Shown: positions 1-10,765 of the stretch, piece by piece
Position numbering within the stretch: the first letter of the stretch is position 1
Layout of the letters: each line of letters begins with the position of its first letter
The notes under the pieces: generated by a model
Databases searched by the model: none
What the model was told of the DNA's origin: nothing
What the model saw: only the letters and a program-made list of their open reading frames with translations
Position numbers and translations under genes: made by a program
NCBI GenBank assembly: GCA_002633005.1
Contig: NMRA01000223.1
Location: forward strand, 332,843-396,842
Reading direction: 5' to 3'
Source: Phoronis australis
Taxonomy: Eukaryota > Phoronida > Phoronidae
Length of the DNA stretch: 64,000 nt

Positions 1-619
1 AAAGCACGTTTTAAAGCTGTTTAAAGTATATTCAGAATGTTTTAAGACATCAGATAGTTGATACTGATATTTGATATTCAAGGCAGAGTGATGGCATTTA
101 TTACTTGATATCAAGTATCAGTTGTCACTCTTCACTTCTTTATTTAAAAAAGACTGACTGCTTGGATGAGTATCATCATTAAAATGAAATCTGACAAAAT
201 AATGGTAAATTACACTGTTGTAGACACCTTCTGACAATGTCATTTGTCTTACATAACTGACAACCTTTGTTCATTTCATTTCAAAACCAGTATTCATTTC
301 AAATATTATACAAGTTATATTTTTCAGGTACAAATAGCATTTCTTTGAAACGTGTCAGAGTATTGCCATAGTGATGACCTGTTCCAGCAGGAGACGTCCC
401 TCTTGCTGGAACAGTATTACGAAGACAACCGAGTGCTCAACTCACAAGACATCTCATCGACTACGCATTCTTACTCTGAGAAAAATAACTACAACTTTAC
501 ACAGAGGTCTTCCATATGAATAAAACATATAGCATGCTGGTATTGGCCTCCATTACAATGGGCAGATTGCCATAACTACCCACAGTCCCTCAGTCACATC
601 CTGCTACGACATGACTCAC
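1..619. other. Left edge: ANKMY1 intron with an unassigned plus-strand open frame
   Basis: This stretch follows the donor of ANKMY1 exon 7 and is presumably intron. The minus strand shows no exon in the required phase. It contains an 11-bp-arm inverted repeat at 379-414 (CTGTTCCAGCA and TGCTGGAACAG) and a 56-codon open frame on the plus strand at 349-519, described among the findings. Confidence 0.5.
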
Positions 620-760
620 CAGGGTCTTATTCAAGAATGACTCATCCTCAGTGGCCTGCACATCAGGGTGCGCCAGGGCATCCAGGAGCAGCTCCGTGAT
701 CTGAACTCCCTCCTCCCCAGGAATTCCCACAGCTATGTGCAGGGCTGCCAAACCTCCTCT
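620..760 (-). CDS. ANKMY1: ANKMY1 coding exon 7 (ankyrin repeat); last exon inside the window
   Basis: A 47-codon exon, phase 0 at both ends, acceptor TTTGTTTACAG/AGA, donor CTG/GTGAGT. It reads RGGLAALHIAVGIPGEEGVQ, ITELLLDALAHPDVQATEDE, SFLNKTL. Human has TPLHIAAALPGEEGVQIVELLL. No further in-phase exon was found between 1 and 619, so the gene leaves the window to the left. Confidence 0.92.
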
Positions 761-3700
761 CTGTAAACAAACACAAATTTCGAAGATGAACTTGAATTAA
801 GTTTAGCAGTTTATCGAGTGTAGATCTGTGGAAGGTACTTTATACAGTCACATAAAATTATATCAATTTGTTCAAGTTATTGATGTCAAAAAGTCTTTAC
901 TGATGACTAACATATAATTTTTATAAGGAATGTGATTCACTTACCAAATATATGCGCATCTAACGTTTAATGTCCCTGAGAAGAGATGAGTGCAGATAAA
1001 TGTGAATCAACCCCTTATAGTCCAGTAATAAATTCACAATCAGAAGTAAAATCCATTTGTCCCGCATAACTTTTCTGATATCCCATATAAAACTAGTAAA
1101 AAAACAATTTGAATTTGTTCGCTGGTCAACGAGATGGCAAAAAACAGGCAAGTTTACTTACATCTGCGGGTAGGGCAGCATTGGCCGATGCACCTTTAAG
1201 AAGTAAGAGCGCGACAGCTTCGACGTCTGCTGCTTTAATGGCAAAGAACAGACAGGGCATGGGAACTGTAGAGGCATCAGGGTTGGCACCTCTCTGGAGC
1301 AGCAGGCGGATAGTGCCCTGCATCAGCAAGTGGCTGGAAATAACAATTAATAATTTGAACTACTAAACGGTAATTCTCCATGAACTTATTTCACACAAAA
1401 ACAATATTATTGCCAAAACTGTCATTTTTGCTTCTGCAAATCATGGAAAGTTTACAAAAAGTTTTTTTTATGTCATCTGCACCGTACACACTATGCTAAT
1501 AATAGACTAGCATTTTTCATAATCTTTGCTTTTTGGGAGGAATTCTACAAAATCCCAATTTTAATGGTCTGCCATATTCTGTGCTAAATAATTGAAGATT
1601 CACCATGACAACAAAATATCAAACATCATTTGGTAAACGCAACACTATTAAGCCAACTACAGTCACTCGGACAACATCCACAGTGCTCTTATTGACAGCT
1701 TTTATATATCAAAGCTTTGATGGAAATATACCAATATAAAACAAATGGTATGACGCAAAGCATTTTAGACTGGGATAGATGCTGTATCAGATAATGGCAG
1801 AAAAATCTACCACATCATCTTAAGGCAAAGAAAATCATGGATTTGCCAACACTGATTGAACAGCCTTTGCTGTTTACTTTTGGGTCATTCTCGAAGTAAG
1901 AAAATCCACAAAGTTATTCGGGCAATCTTATTAAGAGATACTGCGTCATAGGAATACTGAGCTGAATGAAGTGTCCCAGGGCCCTCGCTAACTTGATGAG
2001 GAAGGTACCTGTGTCTTCAGATGGGGAACTTTTTTGAAAGAGGGAAAATAATATCCCGCCCCCAGTTGCCGCCAGATCCTCCCCTGGTTGGCCTGTGCTT
2101 AACATAGCCTAAACTAATACTATTTTCAATGGGATCCCTTATACACATATAAACCATGTGGAACTGGACCAGCCTATGCAATAGTAGTGTCAATTAGCCT
2201 ACCAAGAAATCCCACCAGTCATTTTCTTTCCTAAATACACTTGTAATAAAACTAAAATAAACTAATCCATGGTAAAGCTGGATTACCAAGTATGCACTAA
2301 TTGCAGTCAATAAAAACTTCAGATGGCAACACTCTGCATAAGTTGAAAGTGATTCTAATCTCGGGAAGAATGACGAGGGGAAGTTTTTGGGGATTTTAAA
2401 TGTTTTTCATGGGGAATTATGGCTAATTCTCGTCCTCCAAAATCAAAGCATCGAGGGCTTTGATCGGTCTCGACTTCAGAGCACGAAATGTAGAACTAAC
2501 ATCCCAGTGACCCTCATGCAAAACAATCTGCAGCACTGATGAGACTATTCTCCTTAGAAATCTTTGAAAAACAGCTTAAGATTAAGATTAGGAAAACTCA
2601 CTCTGCTATTTTCAGGGCACGTGCCCTGGCTTCATCCACATCACTGAGTGTGTCACAGCTTCGCACCATTCGGGTGACAAACTTGTTGAAACTGAGCTGC
2701 GTGGCACACCGGTCGATCAAATTTTCCGTCACCTCAATCTGATAACTCATGATGCTCGCATTCGACTGAAACTCAAGTTCGTTCTGGACTTCATTCTCGT
2801 TGTCGAACTCCAAATTCGGATTTGTTTCGTCGTTCATGTTGGATGCAGCAATGCTCAACCCGTCACTCAACAGCAAAGAGTCCTTATCAACACCAGGGGT
2901 CGTCAGCGACTGATGCTGAGTCTCTGTCTCCGTTAAAGCATCACCGTCCGGTTTCTCTTCACTTACTTCCTTCTCCATCTCAGAGAACTCCGTAATCTCG
3001 GTAACAGTATCATCATCCTTCACTGACCCTATCTCAGTGCTGGTGAGCTGATTGTCCTTGGCGTTATTACTCTGAACATCACCATCCTCATTATCTCCAT
3101 TTTCCTCATCATCTCCTCCCTCATTACCACCTTCAGGTTTACTCTCATCATCAAATGCTTCCACAGTCTCAACAGGGGTAAGATCCTGAGTGCGAAACCC
3201 ACTGTCTATGCTCTTACCGGAAGATTTTAGTTCCTCTCCACTGTCTTTGGCAAATTTTGTCGACGCACCGGTCACTTTTCTTTTCGAGTTATTCGAAGCT
3301 ACAGAACTCTTGAAAACTACTGGCTGCTCGGCAATGTTGTACTTGAATGAATCAATAGGATAGAAGAAAACATGACAAGCTGCTAGGCAGGAGATCCCCT
3401 CATCATTCAGCAGGTTCACATTGGCTCCATTGTCCAGAAGGTAGTTCATAATTTTCTGATGCCACGTCACCTGAAACAAATATTTGGTAAATTTTTTACA
3501 TGAATTTTTAGCATTTAGAGCACTAAGGAAATTCAGTTTCATACTGTCAAACTGCGCATAATTAATACTCAACTCCAGTCACATAATCAACCACAGGAGG
3601 CCTTAACAGTTTATGCCTATCTTGACTTTGGATGAGGTAGTCACTAGTTCTAAATTTTCAATGTGCAGAAGTAGAAGTTACATGATGACGGAACAATATC

Positions 3701-6700
3701 TCCATCTAGCATTTCGGCAGAATTCTCGCCATTCTGCCACTACTTTTCACGAATCGATTTACTCAGAGTGCAAATTCTAGCCACCAAGTTTTGAGTGCTT
3801 CTAAATGCCAGAAATCCTCCCTACCTTCTTGACAACAGGCAGACACCAATTTTATAGTCACACAGTAAATTGTCTAATAGAAAACATGGTGCACTGAAAA
3901 TGGCTGAAAACAGGACAGTGCTAAACACATCCTTATTCAAACGTTTCCAAATTCTTTATGGGTATTAAAATCATCAAGAGAAGAACAATTACTAATAACT
4001 GGGCCATTATGGGCACAATTGACCAATCGCAAGCTACACCCCTCTGCGAAAAGTCGACAAAAACAAAAGTTTTACCCGACAAGGTGTTCTTTGTCTGGTA
4101 AAATGGTGGCTTGGAAACGAAGATGTGTCAAAAATGCTGCGTTCTGATTGGTCAGTTAAGCTGCCACTCAAAATCTTGGCGATATGTCACTTAGCCAAGT
4201 CACCTTATTATGCTGAGTCCAAGTAGTGTTATCACTTACAATCAACTCAGTTCCCTAGTCACCATACGAGAGATGATGGTCATAAAAGCATGTATTACAC
4301 ATTGAGGTTAGGGCTGTTCAAGTCCTCACCAGTACGGATCATGGAGTCAGGAATGTAGCACTTTATAAAAAGGTTTAACCCCAGAGCAATTGATAGTAAA
4401 TGTTGTAGAAGACAGAATACAGAATAGATAAGGTGCACCTAAAATAGACCAGACAATAAATATTCAGTATTAATTAAATGGAGGCAAAATATGGACATAC
4501 CGAGGCAGCTAATAAGGCCGAGTGCCCGTGTTTATCTGACACATCAGGATGGACCAATTCACTGTCTATTAGCTGTTGTACTTTGTCATAGTTGCCTGAG
4601 GATGCTGCATCAAGTAGATCAAGGGAAGCCAGCTCTATCCGCCCGTGCTCACCGAAGCCCGTGCGGTCACCTGCCAACACTGCCCTGACATCAAACGACA
4701 CCGATTTCTCCCGGTGCTTATGTCTGTACACGTGTTTATGCATTTCAATAACAGAGGGCATTGTGTTCAATGACTCCAAAACTGCACCATCCGAGTCTTC
4801 TGCTTTATTCTGTTTTCTGTCTTTGAAGAAGGCATCGTCAAATGACTTCTTGTTGATTGCCAAACTGTCAGGCCTGAGGGAATCATTGTAAATTACGGAA
4901 TTGTTTAAGCTATTGCTGTCACACTTTGCAAAGTCAAAGCATTCTGGGACATTGAGTAAATCCTTGAAAGTGTCTGCCGTTTCATTATCATCCCTCAAAT
5001 CTATTCTTGCCATGTGATTTTTGGGATTATATTGGAACTCGGGGTGATCTTTCATGGAGAAGGCCTTGTCCACTTCCAGACAGAGCTTAACCAGGTTTTC
5101 TCGCCGCCATATTCCCACATCCTGGGTCTTATCAGGGTATGTCATCACACCAGGGCCCTCACGCTCATCCATCTTGTACAGACCCTACAGAGCACATATT
5201 AAGTCATTGAAACAAGACAAAAACAATGCTATGGTTAATATACATGCATCTGGATCTTAGAATTGATAACTAACAGTTTAAACTTGGCAAAATATCTCTC
5301 TTACTGGAAATTGCAGAAATTCCCAAACAAAAATATCCTGTTAATTTTCAAATGATCAGTGTTACTTTGCATCCCATTTTCTTCTCTTTTTGCTTAAATT
5401 TGACAAAAGCACACCAATTCTACAAAAATTGTAATTTTTAACTAATTTTGTCACACACAATCTGATTAATGCAAGTTGAAAATCAAAACCCAAGCGGTAT
5501 GACATGGCCGAATGAGAATGATAAAATTGAAAATGATGAAACAACTTTTAAATTCTAGTTACCTTTCCATTGATGAAACTCATTTGACACGGAAATAGAT
5601 ATCAAACTATCTTTAGGACAAGCAACATGATTTCAACACCAGGGGTTTATAACATTTAAACATAATTTGATGACCCAACCAACTTCATTGGCCTTCTGAC
5701 TTCATTTTATAAAATGACAGGTTCTTTAACCAACTCAGCACCATCGTACATGGCAAGCTGCCTATGCACAAGCTCACAATTTACCTCAAAAACAGAACCA
5801 TCTGGGAATGAAAATTTCCCATAACCCTCTTTCTTATCCATGTAGAACGTCCCGCAGAATGATGACCCATCAGGCCACTTGTATGTGCCGAGTCCATGGC
5901 GGCGATCTTTGAAGAATTCACCTTCGTAAGACTGAAACAAAAAACAGCGTGTTAAATAATTGTTGAATAATATGTAGACAGGTCGAGCCACCCTCTTTAA
6001 CGGAGATAGACATCACGTTTTTTAAGAAAAATGCTGAATGCCTTTTCGTCACAAATTAATGAAATTTTAGGCAAAACCAAGGCAAAACAGGTTCAAGGTA
6101 ACATAACCAATGATCAAATTTTAATAACATTTTAACGTTTAGTAATAGACCCATACAAATGAATACTTTAGAATTCTTGATGATCATAGAATCTTGCTAT
6201 GAGCATGAAAGCGATGCCCAGAAGATTTGTTATTACATGACTGTTTCATCTTGCACAAACATGAATGAAATTTTTGGGCAAAACTCACATTGTTTCATTC
6301 TATTAGCAACAAAAGTGGAACTGCCAGAGAGCTCATATGTCAAAAATCCCAGACAGTCACATTTTTGTAGCTAATAGAGCGAAAATTTACATTTTTATTA
6401 GAAAAATGTAGTGACATGATTATGAACATCTGAACATAATATTTGTGCATATCAAAGACATTTTATGGATCTACAAATAACACTTTTAGATAATACTTAA
6501 ACAGTTCTTTAATTGGTATATGACTGTGTCCAGAATGAAATATGATGAGTCACAAAAATATCTATTGCTCAGAGGTTAAAACCCTATCTCTGATCGTCGT
6601 TTAGTAGCCATTTCAGTGCTCCTCTGATGCATCTACTACCACCAATTGTGTGCTATGCCTAAAAGCAGGAACATGTTAATTTGTAGCACTGACGCAATTT

Positions 6701-9700
6701 TTATGCGACTGTTGCTTTGTCTCCAAGCATGTCAGCATTTCATGAGCTTATTACAGGTACACCTAGTGGTGAACTTACGAATGAGTGAATCTGCGTGTAC
6801 GGATGCTTTAATTTTTTTGTTAGCTTTCTGTTAACAAGGCACTGTGGTCAATCATCCCGCTACCATAAAATGAACGGCATTAAGGTTATGTAGACCATTA
6901 TCGACACGTCTGCTCAATTATCAAAATATCCATAAAACTATAGAATTCTTAACTCGGCAAAAGTATATTTTCTGAGAGTAGAAATTTCATAGGATTTGAT
7001 TTTTGACTATATACCAATCTGTCATTAATTAGGTCACATGGCTACGCTTCTTAGAAAAATTAATAAAAAGATACAGTCATAGCAAAACACTAGCCTAAGG
7101 ATACATGCATCTTTTAATTATTTTCATCAAAATCGTATAAATCCTATTTTTATAGCCCCCTATGCAAAAGTAAAACATTTCAAAAACAGTTCGTAATTAT
7201 GCATTTTGCAGATAGGTACATAAATCATTGTTTCTCTAACGAAAGTTTCACGCAAATACGAACAGCCACTTCTGAGATATATTATAAATTTGACCAAAAC
7301 TGGACATATTTCTAGGGATCTACATAACCTCAAAGGCGATTGTTGAAAGCTGAGTTTTCCACTGTTGCCTCTACTGTGAAGTACAACAACGTTGTTTTGT
7401 GCGAATGAGCAACTTGAAAAAAATGTGAATCGGTGCAAAAGTAAAATAAAAGCAACTGCTCTACAAATAAAAACATAACCTGGTACCAAGTTCTCTTCCT
7501 AAAAAATTTAAAGCAGGAAGAATTTCGAAGAATTACAACAGTACATTTGGTCAACTGTCACAGGAGGTTCGATGCCAGGAAAACCTTAATTATTTTAAAC
7601 AAATTGTGGCACAAGAACGTTTACCATAGGCAGCCGTATGCAACAACCTGGGGACTGGTGTCTAGACCTTGCCCAATGTCCCCATCTCCAAAAAGAGATA
7701 CTAAGAGCTGGTATGCCGTTTGGGAGACTTATGTCATCAGCTAGCTACATGTCATCCTGGCTCCATTTTGTAAATAAATGTTGTGATTTCCTCGCTGCCA
7801 TGACATTCTTTATAGCTTTATCTAGTAACACTTAAAAATGTATAGTCTTTATAATTAATTATTAATTGACTAGTTCATCATCTGCTATCTAATATAGATT
7901 TATCATAATATTTCAGACAACGCTCATGTCGAGCTCAGTGGATTCACTGAAGTCGATACATAATTATATTCTACAAGACGTGATTTCCTCCACTCAGTCA
8001 TTCATACGAAATTGAAGCAGCTGAAACACACCTCTTCATTAGACCATGTTTGTATTCCAGGGCCATGTCGCATGTCATTGTGGAAATCTCCATGGTAACA
8101 GCTTCCGTCTTCCCCCGTGGCAACGCCTAAGACAAACATAAAACAAAAGAGCTCACACATACACTATACAGTATGACTTATTTTTACACGAAGAGACTCT
8201 AGCAACAGCAGTCCAACACAATGTTATTAAGAGTAGTGTAACAATTCCTGACCAATAAAAGACATAACAACTAGTTTCCCAGGGTTTGGGCAGACGCAAT
8301 TTAAAATGGAGTATATAGCAGAATGTCCGTGAAATTTTAAGCGTCAACAGTTCATCTTTTTTAATTTTGGACCACGTTCTTGAATTTGAATTAAATGTGA
8401 TTGTTGAGAAGTTTTGGTCATTATGAATACAAATTAATGGTGGTCTAAAATTTCAGAAATACATTCCCCGGGAAAAAATAAAAAATGCTGTTAATTCTTA
8501 AATCAGAAATTGTGAACTTTTCTGACAAACCTCAAAGCTTTAAATTGAAAAGACAATTGAATCCAAGTATAAGTAATTGTGACCCTGTTTCAGCAGTTTT
8601 CTCACCGTGTCATGAAACAGCCACTGTTCATATTTGTAAAAGATTATTTTAAAAATTCTTATTTTTAAATGATTTTAATTAAAAATCATGTAAATATGTA
8701 GACGCTGATGTTGGCCAATAGTGAACAAATAAACACAAAAAAATCAGGAATTCCAACCAGGAATCTAACCACAGGTCTCTAGATTGCCAGTCTAGTGCTC
8801 TTACACTGAGCAACTGAGGAACTCGATAGGTGTGCCAATTACTACTTGCAGCCAACTGTATGTCTTCCATTCCATGAGTGCATTTTGCCTTTTTCACATA
8901 AAATTTGGACAATTATATAATCATCAATTTACCAGTATGTGTTAATTTGTGTCTTAATCAAGAAACCCATGGTTCGATTCCCAGTTGTTCCTGATTTTGC
9001 TGTGTTTATTTACTTATTGGAATAGAAAATAATTACTTATTTAATAGAGACAGACTATTCAGGTTAGATGCAGATGTTTCAGCCTGGTTGCATGGTGAGT
9101 ATGCGTCTAACCTGAATAGTCTGCATCTAACATGAATAGTCTCCAACTAAGTGATTATTTCCTATTCCAATGCCTTACAATGCCAGTAGAGTCAAATGAT
9201 CAACTAATTCTCCAGTATTTGTTTAAAAATCATGTGACTGCATTATTTTACAAAAGTTAACATGAAAATGAAAATTTTTTAGTGACTGTGATGCGATCCA
9301 TATAAATTCAAACTTTACCTAAGACATCAAAAAATTAAATGTGCAACAGACACAGATGGTAAGTACAGTAAACTTTGTTCTGACTTCTTACACTCACCAA
9401 TTTCCAATTTTTCAATTTCACTTCAATTAATATCATGCGCGCAATTTTCTCCATAAGCCCCCACATCTTAATCAAAATTCTAGGAGTTTGCACCATATAA
9501 TCTTCCACAAAGCATGTCTACGGAAAAACAATCAAACAGTTTAGCACAAAGAGCTCAATAGACGCACCTTTGCCCTGCCTCATGTTGTTGATGAATCCTC
9601 CGTCGTACGTAGCACCTGAAGGCCAGGTGAACTTGCCACTACCATACTTCTTGTTATCCATCACTTGACCAACATACTTGGCTCCACTCTTGTACTCAAT

Positions 9701-9769
9701 GTTGCTGTCGTTATAGATGTCTACTGACGTAGCCGAGGCCAGTCTTGGTAATGAGCCTCGAAAACTCAT
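620..9769 (-). CDS. ANKMY1: ANKMY1 ortholog (ankyrin repeat and MYND domain protein 1), seven coding exons, C-terminus outside window
   Basis: Coding exons in transcript order: 9769-9568, 8126-8032, 5931-5785, 5184-4501, 3470-2602, 1333-1162 and 760-620. All have GT-AG borders and the joined frame is open for exactly 770 codons. Residues about 30-165 carry six or seven MORN repeats (for example YEGEFFKDRRHGLGTYKWPD), followed by an ANKMY1-specific block ending DVGIWRRENLVKLC, an ankyrin repeat, a long acidic Ser/Asp/Glu linker, then further ankyrins (LLLQRGANPD, LAALHIAVGIPGEEG). From memory of human ANKMY1 (about 940 residues) the order and several strings match closely (YPDGSQDVGLWFREQLIKLC; LHIAAALPGEEGVQI). 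The last exon ends in phase 0 with a good donor, so the remaining ankyrins and the MYND zinc finger should lie left of position 1. Function is poorly known; a protein scaffold, possibly cilium-related, is inference. Introns hold only repeats. Confidence 0.93.
1162..1333 (-). CDS. ANKMY1: ANKMY1 coding exon 6 (ankyrin repeats)
   Basis: A 172-bp exon with acceptor TTATTTCCAG and donor GCAGAT/GTAAGT. One base completes the split codon of exon 5 and 57 codons follow: HLLMQGTIRLLLQRGANPDA, VPMPCLFFAIKAADVEAVAL, LLLKGASANAALPAD. Human ANKMY1 has LLLRRGADPNLCCVPMQVLF here, so assignment is firm. Confidence 0.93.
2602..3470 (-). CDS. ANKMY1: ANKMY1 coding exon 5 (ankyrin end and acidic linker)
   Basis: An 869-bp exon from TTTGTTTCAG/GTG to GCAGA/GTGAGT. 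It starts VTWHQKIMNYLLDNGANVNL, the rest of the ankyrin repeat, then LNDEGISCLAACHVFFYPID, matching human SDEGLTALSMCFLLHYP. About 200 residues of low-complexity acidic linker follow (GGNEGGDDEENGDNEDGD), then a helical stretch ending ARARALKIA. A stop codon overlaps the donor (GAG TGA), so the frame looks closed in genomic DNA, but splicing in phase 2 removes it. Confidence 0.9.
4014..4191 (+). repeat. MITE-like element, diverged copy of the one at 62101-62285
   Basis: In ANKMY1 intron 4. It aligns over its length with 62101-62285: ACAATTGACC near the left end, a central inverted repeat (GTTTTACCCGACA with TGTCTGGTAAAAT), then GTTCTGATTGGTCAGTTAAG and CACTCAAAATC. Its terminal repeats are decayed. 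No coding capacity; a non-autonomous DNA transposon is the likely origin. Confidence 0.75.
4501..5184 (-). CDS. ANKMY1: ANKMY1 coding exon 4 (last MORN, ANKMY1-specific block, first ankyrin)
   Basis: A 228-codon exon with acceptor GCTCTGTAG/GGT and donor GCCTCG/GTATGT. It begins GLYKMDEREGPGVMTYPDKT, continues with the signature QDVGIWRRENLVKLC, then a polar region with KKSFDDAFFKDRK and a segment HREKSVSFDVRAVLAGDRTG equivalent to human NMGAILEGKRSGF. It ends in the first ankyrin helix pair (LDLLDAASSGNYDKVQQLID, DKHGHSALLAAS). Confidence 0.93.
5785..5931 (-). CDS. ANKMY1: ANKMY1 coding exon 3 (two MORN repeats)
   Basis: This 49-codon exon is phase 0 at both ends: acceptor TTTGTTTCAG/TCT, donor GAG/GTAAAT. 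It reads SYEGEFFKDRRHGLGTYKWP then GTFYMDKKEGYGKFSFPDGS. The open frame runs past the donor to a stop near 5707, but homology to human ANKMY1 (GTFYLSHREGYG) and clean joining to the next exon (VFE then GLYKMDEREGPG) fix the donor at 5784. Confidence 0.92.
8032..8126 (-). CDS. ANKMY1: ANKMY1 coding exon 2 (MORN repeat)
   Basis: A 95-bp exon between TTTGTCTTAG and GAAGAG/GTGTGT. Joined in phase 1 to the previous exon it reads VATGEDGSCY, HGDFHNDMRHGPGIQTWSNEE, completing one MORN unit and adding another. It is too short to stand out as an open frame on its own; phase and MORN spacing identify it. Confidence 0.9.
8690..8831 (-). repeat. tRNA-derived SINE, antisense copy
   Basis: Read on the minus strand there is a D-arm-like GCTCAGTGTAAGAGC, an anticodon arm CTAGACTGGCAATCTAG with loop triplet GGC, a B-box-like GGTTAGATTCC, then a tail CCTGATTTTTTTGTG shared with the plus-strand fragment at 8960-9030. 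The acceptor and T stems do not close, so it is a SINE rather than a working tRNA gene. Confidence 0.65.
8960..9030 (+). repeat. Fragment of the same tRNA-derived SINE, opposite orientation
   Basis: CCCATGGTTCGATTCCCAG (B box) followed by GTTGTTCCTGATTTTGCTGT and TTATTT matches the tail of the antisense SINE at 8690-8831. Only the 3' half is present. Together they form a head-to-head pair in the intron between ANKMY1 exons 1 and 2. Confidence 0.55.
9016..9171. repeat. 156-bp foldback element (MITE-like)
   Basis: The outer 24 bases (ATTGGAATAGAAAATAATTA then CTTA) pair with the last 24 with two mismatches. Inside are further inverted copies of GACTATTCAGGTTAGATGCA. A second partial copy of that inner unit lies near the right arm (TCTGCATCTAACATGAATAG). 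It has no coding capacity. Confidence 0.7.
9568..9769 (-). CDS. ANKMY1: ANKMY1 coding exon 1
   Basis: Residues 1-67 start MSFRGSLPRLAS and include the MORN unit YVGQVMDNKKYGSGKFTWPS and the start of the next. The donor is AAAG/GTGCGT, phase 1. The ATG lies one base after a strong acceptor (TTTCTTATTTCAG/T), so this is the first coding exon but not the first exon of the transcript; at least one 5' non-coding exon must lie above 9771. The alternative, that coding begins in an earlier exon, cannot be excluded. Confidence 0.88.
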
Positions 9770-10649
9770 ACTGAAATAAGAAACATTTAGAGCTGCACAT
9801 TGTTCTACTTGGCAAGCTAAAGAATGAAAATTGAATCAAGCCTTTTGCACTCATAAAATTGGTCTCAAAGTATTCCACTATTAGCAAGAAAATTATAACC
9901 ACCAGAAACTTAAAAATAAGAAAGTGTTTAAATTGAAGATTAAATGAGTACACACCAGTTTGATGATAATTCATGGAATCCCGTAGTAACTTAACAACGC
10001 AAAATGAAATTAGAATCTATTAGGGTTGGCCAACCTTAAAATTGCTAATTCAAAAATGGTACATGAACGCATTGCCTTTGAATTGCTAATGGAAATAACA
10101 TCCTATTAGAGTAACGAATATTCGCCGATTTTATGGAAGTGACAGGCCTAATTTGATTTTCGCATGCGAAACAGGGCATTAAGTTGTACTAATTTGAACA
10201 TGATGTTAAAATAAACACCATCAAACGAATCTTGTTTGAAAATAAAGGAATTCAAATTCCTGGGTTAAAAATGAAACTAGGATACAGCAGCACTTGAAGT
10301 TTTCAGCACTTATAGATTTTATTAACTGCCGGGTGAATGATGAAATCTATAGATAGCTTTAGATGCTCGAAAACACAAACAGCTATAATTCAAGTCACAA
10401 TTAAGACTTAAAAGGAAATTGACAGAACTGCAATTCAGTAGCTTAAAGAATGTACAATCATGTAAACAATGATATCAATTTCTCAAGAGAATATGTGTTT
10501 TGAAGCGCTTTTAACACACAAGCATTCTATTTAAATAACCAACGTACAACTGACTATTTGAAGAAAAATCAGGAAACATACAGGCCCAGGTCACTAAGTA
10601 TATACCCTATCTGGTGCTAAACAAGGGAACTGGCCTAAATTACCACATG

Positions 10650-10765
10650 AATAACATTTCTCTTGGTCCTATAGCTGGTAGTTGAACCTACGACCCTTCA
10701 ATAGGTCTGGCTTAAGAACCACCACCGTAGCCTATCAACCAAAGAACAATTGCTCTAAGGTCAAA
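10650..10765 (-). repeat. tRNA-like SINE remnant
   Basis: On the minus strand, GGTTGATAGGCTACGGTGG, a region like an anticodon arm (CTTAAGCC), and GGTTCAACTACC (a B-box match) lie at tRNA-like spacing. Stems are incomplete and there is no recognisable tail, so this is a low-confidence SINE remnant, not a tRNA gene. Confidence 0.4.

Noticed and set aside
8745-8831. Possible functional tRNA gene on the minus strand
   Set aside because: The acceptor and T stems do not pair and the tail is shared with a second copy, so it is a SINE.
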